NCBI GenBank assembly: GCA_031399085.1
Contig: JANNOQ010000105.1
Coordinates: 1 to 64,000 of the forward strand
Origin: R-RK-3 sp031399085
GTDB taxonomy: Bacteria; Pseudomonadota; Alphaproteobacteria; Rhizobiales; Rhodomicrobiaceae
Reading direction: 5' to 3'
DNA length: 64,000 nucleotides
Part shown: one piece after another, positions 41,210 through 49,039 of the stretch
Layout: each line of letters starts with the position of its first letter
How positions within the stretch are numbered: the stretch's first letter is position 1
The notes under the pieces: model-generated
Told to the model about the DNA's origin: nothing
What the model saw: only the letters and a program-made list of their open reading frames with translations
Databases searched by the model: none
Position numbers and translations under genes: made by a program

Positions 41210-42909
41210 TGCATGAGATCGGGAGCAGTTGGCGCTTTGGCTGGGTCGGCTCTGCGCTGCAAAAGCTGATCGAGACTATCCAGCAGCGCGGCGTCAGCCT
41301 CCGGCGGATAGGCAAAATCGGTAGGAGCATTCGAGAACAGGTTCATCGTCGCGTTGGCTTCAAAAAATATAACCCGGCCTAGCTCATCGACATCGAAGTC
41401 CATTCCGAAAACATCGAGCGGAAGCAATTGGCCGATTGCCGTCAATGCATCCATTGCGGCTACGCCAAGCCGATCGCGCGGACGACGGACCATATCATCG
41501 GCGTCCGAGATCATGTCGGGGCAATCCCGATAGAATGCTTGCCGCGTTTTCCGCTTCCGGCCCTGCACAATCCAATTACGGTCGTAGTCCGCGCGCATGA
41601 TAAAGGGCTTGCCTTCGACGAAAGCTGCACGAATTCGCCGGTAACAATCCTTAAATCGTGGAGCGCCTGCGTATTTAATCACATAGATCTGAAGACCTTT
41701 TAGTCCGACCAGTGCCTCTTTAAGCTCAGGTCGACTATCCACTTTCGCCATATTTTTGGATTCTTGGTCTGCCGTGGTTCTCACGATTATCGGGTAGCTG
41801 AATGATTGCTCGATCTGCGCAATGAGTTCGTCAAGCCGCTTTACATCCCTCGTGAACCGGCTCACGCGGGGTACCAAAACGTTGGGTACGCCCTGCAGCC
41901 GCGTGGAATTGAGTTGTCGCGTGCATTCGACGGCAAGCTTTGGATGATTTACGACCGGTACTGCTAACTCTTGAGCCAGCTCGCTTGCAGATAGCAGATT
42001 GACTTGGGAGCGAAGGATTTCGGCGTTGGCCATGTTATTGATAACAACCCTTGGCTTAAATGACTTGAGTGCTTCGATTGCGTTTGGGCTTGATCCAAAA
42101 AAAAGTGATGCAAATCGATAGCGAGTTTCAAGCTTTTTGACCAGTTGCGCCGGATAGTTTGCAGAGTAGTGCAGACTATGATCAGATTTGGTCAGTTTTT
42201 CAGCCGACGGTGCAGGATTGATGACAGCAATTGTGAACAACTGTGTTCGTCTGGCGGGCGCTAAATATGGAGCAGCGCTTCCGATAAAGCGTCGCCGCGC
42301 CTCCGTAGCCTCGGCCGAACGGCCTGAGGCGGAATACAAATGGGCAAGGACTGCTTGCCGCTCGTTCGCCTGTCCTGCCTCGGGATTTCCTGCCACAAGT
42401 TGCAGACCAGTATCGGGTTGACCGATTGCCGCCAGAGCCAAACTCACCTGTTTCAACATTGGCCAATCATGTGCCGAACTCCCGACAACCGGCAGCAGGA
42501 AGCCAACCAACTCGGCATTCAGATCGAGCGAACTCATGATATTTGCAAGCAGGCTCATGCATTGGCGCTCATTGTCGCCTGGAGGAACCTCCACGGGCCA
42601 ACGCCACCCGTCCCGCAACAGCGCGCGCGCCTCTTCTGTTTTGCCCGAGTCGAATAAGAGCGCGGCGAGATTGGTTGCATTTCGCAAGCGGATGGAGGGC
42701 GCCGCAGGCTGCGATAAGGCGAGACGAAGCGCCTCCGCGCCGCCTTCCATGTCGCCGGATGATTCGAGCGCTATGCCGAGAAGCCCGAGCAAATCCGCAT
42801 TGTCAGGATCGTTCGAAAGTAACTTGCGCACCAGCAAGACTGCCCCGGAGGCGTCATCCGAGTTAAGTCTTGCAAGGACGTGGTCGCGGTTGCCATCTGC
42901 TGAATGCAT
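41206..42909 (-). CDS. TPR-like plus ATP-grasp ligase fusion protein
   Basis: A 567-residue protein from ATG 42909, preceded by GGGGGAAG; a TTG four codons upstream (42921) is less likely. Residues about 10-220 are helical TPR-like repeats (DADLLGLLGIALESSGDMEGG and RNATNLAALLFDSGKTEEARALL style). From about 225 it resembles a RimK-type ATP-grasp: FSYPIIVRTTADQESKNM and FIMRADYDRNW, and the metal-binding end GMDFDVDELGRVIFFEANATMN (Asp504, Glu517, Asn519). ATP-grasp enzymes join a carboxylate to an amine, thiol or hydroxyl through an acyl phosphate. The TPR part may bind a peptide or carrier. Product unknown. Confidence 0.82.
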   Translation of the reverse strand: MHSADGNRDHVLARLNSDDASGAVLLVRKLLSNDPDNADLLGLLGIALESSGDMEGGAEALRLALSQPAAPSIRLRNATNLAALLFDSGKTEEARALLRDGWRWPVEVPPGDNERQCMSLLANIMSSLDLNAELVGFLLPVVGSSAHDWPMLKQVSLALAAIGQPDTGLQLVAGNPEAGQANERQAVLAHLYSASGRSAEATEARRRFIGSAAPYLAPARRTQLFTIAVINPAPSAEKLTKSDHSLHYSANYPAQLVKKLETRYRFASLFFGSSPNAIEALKSFKPRVVINNMANAEILRSQVNLLSASELAQELAVPVVNHPKLAVECTRQLNSTRLQGVPNVLVPRVSRFTRDVKRLDELIAQIEQSFSYPIIVRTTADQESKNMAKVDSRPELKEALVGLKGLQIYVIKYAGAPRFKDCYRRIRAAFVEGKPFIMRADYDRNWIVQGRKRKTRQAFYRDCPDMISDADDMVRRPRDRLGVAAMDALTAIGQLLPLDVFGMDFDVDELGRVIFFEANATMNLFSNAPTDFAYPPEADAALLDSLDQLLQRRADPAKAPTAPDLMH

Positions 42910-43144
42910 TTCTTCCCCCAAGCTTTCGCTTTATCAGCCAAAGCCCGTTTCGTCGAGAGTAGCGCAGAATAAGTCGTCAAAATGGCCAAAGTCCGTTGTC
43001 GCGGTGCGACGACGCCAGCCGCCGCACGCAAGCGTACCGACTGCGCACAAGTTCAGCTAACCGCCCAACAATCCGCGCGTCCTCGCCGTGACTGCAAGAA
43101 TCATCTAGCGTCCGGTCACGCAAATGAGGTGGCCGGGGGGCCGT

Positions 43145-43714
43145 ATGTCGAAAGTTCCGAGCAAAGCCACCGCCCGGCGCGGCTTCACACCCGCGACGCC
43201 CGGCTGGAAAGCGCATTCATCGCGCGCCAAGCCCGTCGGCGAATTTGTGCCCGCGCTCATGCGGCCGGCCTTCGAGAAATACGGGTTTCCCGCCGCCGCG
43301 ATCCTGACCGAATGGGAGGCCATCGCCGGCGCCGAGCTTGCCGCCTTCACCGCGCCGGAGCGCTTGAAATGGCCGCGCCGCACGTCGTCCAGCGGGGATG
43401 ACGCGTTCGAAAACGGTGCGACGCTTATCTTGCGCGTCAGCGGCGCGCGGGCGCTCGAAGTCGAACATCTCCGCCCGCGTTTGATCGAGCGCATTAACGC
43501 CGCCTTCGGCTATCGCGCCGTGGCCGAAATCCGCGTGCTGCAAGCGCCAATCAATAGGCCGAAATCCGAAGATCGCCGCCCGGCCGCCGCACCCGCGCCG
43601 GAACGCTCGGCCCTGCTCAGCCCTCTGCGCGAGGATCGGCTGAAACAGGCTCTGACGCGGCTGGCATCCGGGATGGAAGCGCGCCAAGCGCTCGACGAAA
43701 CCTCACGCTTCTGA
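43145..43714 (+). CDS. DUF721/DciA-like protein
   Basis: A 189-residue protein from ATG 43145; an ATG seven codons upstream (43124) lacks a ribosome binding site. The conserved DUF721 domain lies in the N-terminal two thirds: ALMRPAFEKYGFPAAAILTEWEAIAGAELA, LILRVSGARALEVEHLRPRLIERINAAFG. DciA, a DUF721 protein, is the ancestral loader of the replicative helicase DnaB; many alphaproteobacterial copies resemble it. The C-terminus is Pro/Arg-rich. The order DUF721, dsbA, smc is a common one in this group. Confidence 0.85.
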   Translation: MSKVPSKATARRGFTPATPGWKAHSSRAKPVGEFVPALMRPAFEKYGFPAAAILTEWEAIAGAELAAFTAPERLKWPRRTSSSGDDAFENGATLILRVSGARALEVEHLRPRLIERINAAFGYRAVAEIRVLQAPINRPKSEDRRPAAAPAPERSALLSPLREDRLKQALTRLASGMEARQALDETSRF

Positions 43715-43856
43715 CGATTTTTCACGCCGATGTCATCCTTGCGGAACGTGCAGCGCTCGACAGACGCCCGATGTCGCCCTATGTCTTTCCTTCAGACAAG
43801 GACAAAACGCGAGCCCCACGCCAAGGAGGCTCGCCTGTCGCCTGAAGGAGATTGAA

Positions 43857-44546
43857 GTGCACAGCTCGTTAATTGCCCCAGCCATACCCGTCTCGCGCCG
43901 CCGCGCAATGGTCGCCTGCCTCGCGGGCGCGGCGGCTTTCCTGGCCGCCATGGCGACGCTCCCCGTGGATCCGCGCGCGCAAACCCCGATCAAGCCCGAC
44001 GTCGATGTCGCGGAACTGATGAAAACGGGCGACTTGCCCGACAATGTGCTCGGCAAGGACGACGCGCCCTACACCATCGTCGAATATTCCTCGATGACCT
44101 GCCCGCATTGCGCCGCCTTCCACAAGGAGGTGCTGCCCGAAATCAAGAAAAAATATATCGACACCGGCCGCGCGAAATACATCGTCCGCGAATTCCCCTT
44201 GGATAATGTCGCGGCCGCCGCCTTCATGCTGGGGCGCTGCGTCGAGCAGACAAAATATTTCGACTTCATCGACTTGCTCTACGCCAATCAGGAAGAATGG
44301 GCGTTCAAGGACAATCCGCTCCCGGGTCTGCAAAAGTTTGCGCAGCAAGTTGGCTTCACCGAAGAGCGCTTCAATCAGTGCCTGAAGGATGAAAAGCTGC
44401 TCAAGCACATTGAAACCACGCGCGACCGGGGCAGCAAGGAGTTTACCGTCCGCGCCACACCGACATTCTTTGTCAACGGCCAGCGCCTGAAGGGCACGAC
44501 GATCGAGGCCTTCGACAAGCTCATCGGAACCGATAATAAGAGCTGA
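43857..44546 (+). CDS. DsbA-type periplasmic thiol:disulfide protein
   Basis: A 229-residue thioredoxin-fold protein with active site SSMTCPHCAAFH (CPHC) and the cis-Pro loop VRATPTFFVNGQ. The N-terminus IPVSRRRAMVACLAGAAAFLAA has a Tat-like twin Arg, so export could be by Tat, or by Sec. It starts at GTG 43857, with AAGGAG six nt upstream. The family oxidises or isomerises disulfides in exported proteins. It lies 78 nt ahead of a second, lipoprotein-type DsbA gene. Confidence 0.93.
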   Translation: MHSSLIAPAIPVSRRRAMVACLAGAAAFLAAMATLPVDPRAQTPIKPDVDVAELMKTGDLPDNVLGKDDAPYTIVEYSSMTCPHCAAFHKEVLPEIKKKYIDTGRAKYIVREFPLDNVAAAAFMLGRCVEQTKYFDFIDLLYANQEEWAFKDNPLPGLQKFAQQVGFTEERFNQCLKDEKLLKHIETTRDRGSKEFTVRATPTFFVNGQRLKGTTIEAFDKLIGTDNKS

Positions 44547-44624
44547 GCCGGCAAGCCAAATTCTGCCTTACTGGCGGGCTATGCAGCCCCCAGTAATGGT
44601 TTTCAGCGACTGGGGCGGGGAGAG

Positions 44625-45332
44625 ATGGCGGAATTCGGTGAGCAAATTCCGCGCTGTGTGCGTCTCGCGACGGGCGCTATTGCCATTGCTCTCAGCATCG
44701 CGTTGACGGCCTGCGCCGGCGGCCTCGCTGGCGGCGTTACCACGGATGCAGCACCAAGTGCGGACAAACCTTCGAGCATCGCCGAGCTGAACAAAGCCGG
44801 GCCCCTCGGCGAAAAAACGCTCGGCAATCCAGGCGCGCCGGTGACCGTCATCGAATATGTCTCGCTCGGTTGCCCCGTCTGTAGCGCCTTTCACAAACAG
44901 GCGTTTCCGCAGATTAAGACCACCTATATCGACACCGGCAAGGTGTATTTCATCTTCCGGGAATTCCCGATTGGCAATTCACCGGCGGCGGCGGCCCAGG
45001 CAGCGCGCTGCGTTCCCGACAAGCATTATTTCCGCATCAACGATAAATTCATGGCCAACCACGGGCAATGGAACGGCCGCGATCCCGATCCCGACCTTCT
45101 CTATAAAATTGTGCAGGAAACCGGTCTGAAGCGCGCCGAGTTTGACAGCTGCATGGCGAATCAAAACACTAAGGATGGGATAAAATGGGTGAAACAGCGG
45201 GGGCGGGAGCTTGGCGTGAAAGGCACGCCAACTTTCTTCATCAATGGCCAGCCCGTGCGCGAATTCAACAGTTTCGATGAGATGCGCAAAGTGATCGATC
45301 AGCATCTCCTCGGCGCGGCGAAGCCGGCGTAA
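44625..45332 (+). CDS. DsbA-type thiol:disulfide lipoprotein
   Basis: A 235-residue paralogue of the preceding protein. Active site SLGCPVCSAFH (CPVC) and cis-Pro loop VKGTPTFFINGQ are intact. The N-terminal LATGAIAIALSIALTACAGG ends in a lipobox (LTAC), so it is predicted to be lipid-anchored, unlike its neighbour. The two differ in the dipeptide between the Cys, which tunes redox potential. It ends 53 nt ahead of smc. Confidence 0.92.
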   Translation: MAEFGEQIPRCVRLATGAIAIALSIALTACAGGLAGGVTTDAAPSADKPSSIAELNKAGPLGEKTLGNPGAPVTVIEYVSLGCPVCSAFHKQAFPQIKTTYIDTGKVYFIFREFPIGNSPAAAAQAARCVPDKHYFRINDKFMANHGQWNGRDPDPDLLYKIVQETGLKRAEFDSCMANQNTKDGIKWVKQRGRELGVKGTPTFFINGQPVREFNSFDEMRKVIDQHLLGAAKPA

Positions 45333-45385
45333 CCCCGCCCGCTCGCACCAAGGCGAGAAGCGCCGCGAGCCATGAGGGATAGCCA

Positions 45386-48300
45386 GTGCAGATCAAGCGC
45401 CTCCGCCTTTTAGGCTTCAAATCCTTTGTCGAGCCGACCGAGCTTTTGATCGAGCCCGGCCTGACCGGCGTCGTCGGTCCCAATGGCTGTGGCAAATCCA
45501 ATCTGCTCGAAGCGCTGCGCTGGGTGATGGGGGAAACGTCCTATAAGAACATGCGCGGCGGCGCGATGGAGGACGTGATTTTCGCCGGCACCGACTTACG
45601 GTCCGGGCGCAACATGGCCGAGGTCAGCATCGCGCTCGACAATTCCTCGCGCCGCGCGCCCGCCGAATTCAACGACAGCGATACGCTCGAAATCTCGCGC
45701 CGCATCCAGCGTGAGGCGGGTTCGCTTTACAAGATCAACGGCAAGGATGCCCGCGCCCGCGACGTGCAATTGCTGTTTGCTGACGCCGCGACCGGCGCGC
45801 GCAGCCAGGCGCTCGTCCGCCAGGGTCAGATCGGCGAGATCATCAGCTCCAAGCCGCAGGAGCGCCGCCGCATCTTGGAAGACGCCGCCGGGATCGCCGG
45901 TCTGCATGGCCGCCGCCACGAGGCCGAATTGCGCCTCAAGGGGGCCGAGAGCAATATTGAGCGGCTGCGCGACGTCATGGGCCAGCTCGGCGCGCAATTG
46001 CAAAGCCTGCGGCGTCAGGCGCGGCAGGCCCAGCGCTATAAGGAAATCTCCGCCGAGCTGCGCAAATGCGAGGCGATCCAGCATCATCTGCAATGGACCT
46101 CGGCATCGGAGCATGTGACGGCGGAAGAGGCCGCGCAATTGGAGGCGACCCGCGCCGTCGGCCAGCTCACTCAGGCGGAATCGGCGGCGATGCGCGTCCA
46201 GGCGGACATCGCCGAGACCATCCAGCCGCTGCGCGAGGAGGAGGCAACCCGCGCCGCAGTCCTGCATCGTCTGGAGGTGGAGCGGCAGACGCTCGAACGC
46301 GAGGAACAGCGCGCCAAGGACCGCCATGCCGAGCTGGAAACGCGGCTCGCGCAGCTTCAGCGCGACATCGAGCGCGAGACGGATGCGATCGGCGAGGCCA
46401 AGGAGCTGCTCAAGAAGCTCGATCAGGAAGAGCACGAGTTGCGGGCGGGCGGCGAGGACGATGCCGCGGCGCGCGAGATCATGCAGGAGGCCGTCGCAGA
46501 GGCCGCCAGTTCGCTTGACGTCGCGGAAACAGTGCTTCAGGCGGCGACCAGCGAAGCGGCGGAGGCCCGCGCCAAACGCGGCCAGGCCGAAGCCCGCAGT
46601 CAGGAAAGCGCGGCTCGCGTGGCCAGGCTGAGCGCGCAGACCGCTGAGCTCGACCGGCAAATCGCCGCGCTGGGCGCATCGCCGGATGCCGTCGCCGAAA
46701 TGGAGATGCTGCGCGAACAAGTTGCTCAGATCGCGGACGATCTGGAGATAACCGAGGCGCAGACCGCCGACGCGGAAGCCGCTCTGCCGGAAGCGCGGAC
46801 CCGCGAGAAGGAAGCGCGCGAGACGGCTGCCCAGGCCCGCTTGAAGGCGCGCCAGCTCGAAACGGAAGTGGCGACGCTGGTCAAAGTGCTGATGCCGGAT
46901 GCGAGCGCCAAGTGGCGGCCGGTGGTCGACGATATTGGCGTTTCGCCGGGCTTTGAGATCGCGCTCGGCGCGGCCCTTAGCGACGATCTCGAAGCCGGGC
47001 TGGACGAGGCCGCGCCGGTGCGCTGGAGCCTTGTGCCCGCCGATGGCGACCCTGCATTGCCCTCCGGCGCCGAGCCGCTCAGTACTTCCGTGAAAGGACC
47101 ACCGGAACTCTCCCGCCGCCTGGCTCAAATCGGCGTCGTCGACCGGGGTCAGGGCGCGACATTGCAAGGGCAGCTCAAGCCCGGCCAGCGTCTCGTCAGC
47201 CGCGAGGGCGATGTGTGGCGGTGGGACGGCTTCATTTCGGCGGGCGATGCGCCGACCGCCGCCGCCAAGCGCCTGGCCGAGCGCAATCGCCTCGGTCAGC
47301 TCGAAGACCAGGTCGCCGCGCTGATGGTAAAGGCCGAGACCGCCGAAGCCGCGCGCGAGGCCGCGACCGAGGCCGTGACCCTTGCCCAGCAGCAGGAAAA
47401 GCATCTGCGCGACCGCTGGCGTCAGCTCCAGACCCAGGCCGGCGTGGCACGCGACAAGCTCGGCAAGGCCGAACGCGCCATGCAGGAGCACACGGCAAAG
47501 CTCACCAGTCTCACCGACGGCTTAAAGCGCTTCACCGAGTCCCGCGATGAAGCCGCCGCGCAACAAGCCGAAGCCGACGCGTTGCTCGCTGCGCTTGTCC
47601 CCGCGCCCGATCTGGAGGCGCGGCTGCAATCGGCCATGACGGCCGCAACTGCGAGACGCAGCACGTTTGCCGAAGCCAAATCGCGCGCCGACGGCGTGGA
47701 GCGCGAAATCCGGGCGCGGCAAATGCGGCTTGAGGCCATCGCGGCCGAACGAAACCGCTGGCTTGGCCGGGACGGCAGCGCGGAAAAGCAGATCGCCACG
47801 CTGCATGAGCGGCTTGGCGAGGTTCGCCGCGAGATGTCCGAGCTGGCCGAATTGCCCGTCAAGATTGAGGACCGGAGGCAGCGGCTGCTTAACGAGCTGA
47901 GCCAAGCTGAAGCTGCGCGCCGCCATGCCGCGACAATGCTGGCCGAAGCGGAGCACGCCGTCCGCGATCAGCAACGCGGCCTTCGCGAGGCGCAAACCGC
48001 GCTCGGCAATGCCCGCGAGGAGCGCGCCCGCATCGAGGCTCGTCTTGAAGCTGCCCGTGAGAAACGCCGCGATCAGGCGCGCATCATCCGCGAGACTTTC
48101 GAATGTTCCGCCGAGGACTGCCTGGCGGTTGCAGGCGTCGATACCGCCAAGCCGCTACCGCCCTTCGACGAGGTGGAGCAGTCCATTGTCAAGCTCAAAG
48201 CCGACCGCGAGCGGCTCGGCGGCGTCAACCTCCGCGCCGAGGAGGAAGCTGAGACGCTGGGCGCCGAATTTGACGGGCTGGAGAAGGAGCGCGCCGATCT

Positions 48301-48841
48301 GGAGGAGGCGATCGCCAAGTTGCGCCAGGGCATCGTCAATCTGAACAAGGAAGGCCGCAAGCGCCTGCTCGAAGCGTTCGACACCGTGAACGGCCATTTT
48401 CAGCGGCTGTTCAAAGTGCTGTTTGGCGGCGGTGAGGCGGAATTGCTGCTGATTGAGAGCGATGATCCGCTAGAATCCGGCCTTGAGATCCTCGCTCGCC
48501 CTCCCGGCAAGAAGGCGCAGGTCTTGACGCTGCTCTCGGGCGGCGAGAAGGCGCTGACGGCGCTCGCCCTCATCTTCGCCGTCTTCCTGACCAATCCCTC
48601 CCCCATCTGCGTGCTGGACGAGGTCGACGCCCCGCTCGACGACGCCAATGTCCACCGCTTCAATGCCCTTCTGGAGGAGATGACGAAAACGACGGATACG
48701 CGCTTCCTGGTCATCACCCACAACCCGATTACAATGGCCGCGATGAACCGGCTGTTCGGGGTGACGATGCAGGAGAAGGGGGTGAGTCAGTTGGTTTCGG
48801 TGGATCTACAGACAGCTGAGCGTTTCAGAGAGGCTGGTTGA
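45386..48841 (+). CDS. smc: Chromosome segregation protein SMC
   Basis: A 1151-residue SMC ATPase. Walker A GPNGCGKSNLLEALRWVMGE is at the N-terminus; a long coiled coil (about 170-490), the hinge (about 505-640, LMPDASAKWRPVVDDIGV onward) and a second coiled coil follow; the C-terminus has the signature LLSGGEKALTALALIFAVF and Walker B PICVLDEVDAPLDDANV. It holds chromosome arms together with ScpA/ScpB, whose genes are not here. Start is GTG 45386; MQIKRLRLLGFKSFVEPTE matches the family N-terminus. Confidence 0.97.
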   Translation: MQIKRLRLLGFKSFVEPTELLIEPGLTGVVGPNGCGKSNLLEALRWVMGETSYKNMRGGAMEDVIFAGTDLRSGRNMAEVSIALDNSSRRAPAEFNDSDTLEISRRIQREAGSLYKINGKDARARDVQLLFADAATGARSQALVRQGQIGEIISSKPQERRRILEDAAGIAGLHGRRHEAELRLKGAESNIERLRDVMGQLGAQLQSLRRQARQAQRYKEISAELRKCEAIQHHLQWTSASEHVTAEEAAQLEATRAVGQLTQAESAAMRVQADIAETIQPLREEEATRAAVLHRLEVERQTLEREEQRAKDRHAELETRLAQLQRDIERETDAIGEAKELLKKLDQEEHELRAGGEDDAAAREIMQEAVAEAASSLDVAETVLQAATSEAAEARAKRGQAEARSQESAARVARLSAQTAELDRQIAALGASPDAVAEMEMLREQVAQIADDLEITEAQTADAEAALPEARTREKEARETAAQARLKARQLETEVATLVKVLMPDASAKWRPVVDDIGVSPGFEIALGAALSDDLEAGLDEAAPVRWSLVPADGDPALPSGAEPLSTSVKGPPELSRRLAQIGVVDRGQGATLQGQLKPGQRLVSREGDVWRWDGFISAGDAPTAAAKRLAERNRLGQLEDQVAALMVKAETAEAAREAATEAVTLAQQQEKHLRDRWRQLQTQAGVARDKLGKAERAMQEHTAKLTSLTDGLKRFTESRDEAAAQQAEADALLAALVPAPDLEARLQSAMTAATARRSTFAEAKSRADGVEREIRARQMRLEAIAAERNRWLGRDGSAEKQIATLHERLGEVRREMSELAELPVKIEDRRQRLLNELSQAEAARRHAATMLAEAEHAVRDQQRGLREAQTALGNAREERARIEARLEAAREKRRDQARIIRETFECSAEDCLAVAGVDTAKPLPPFDEVEQSIVKLKADRERLGGVNLRAEEEAETLGAEFDGLEKERADLEEAIAKLRQGIVNLNKEGRKRLLEAFDTVNGHFQRLFKVLFGGGEAELLLIESDDPLESGLEILARPPGKKAQVLTLLSGGEKALTALALIFAVFLTNPSPICVLDEVDAPLDDANVHRFNALLEEMTKTTDTRFLVITHNPITMAAMNRLFGVTMQEKGVSQLVSVDLQTAERFREAG

Positions 48842-48990
48842 TGCGCGCCGTCACCAACCGACCGTTATGGGAGACGCCTCGCTTTTTAGTTGTTCCGCGC
48901 GTTTCAACTTCTCGGCCCTTTAGCCTCTATCCTAGCGGAAAGCCGCGAAAGAGTGACATCTCCAATCGAGCACGTCGTCCAATGCGCAAA

Positions 48991-49022
48991 AGCGCCGCGG
49001 GAGATTGTCTCCACGCGGCGCT
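48991..49022 (-). terminator. Hairpin between convergent smc and the OmpA-like gene
   Basis: Arms AGCGCCGCG and CGCGGCGCT plus an inner GGAGA/TCTCC stem. On the minus strand it is followed by TTTT, so it may end the OmpA-like transcript; it could also stop smc read-through. Confidence 0.55.
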
Positions 49023-49039
49023 CTAAACTCGTCAAGCGG

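Noticed and set aside
45596..47491. A 631-codon open frame antisense to smc
   Set aside because: The smc frame on the other strand is a full-length, motif-complete protein. The antisense frame is a by-product of high GC at third positions.
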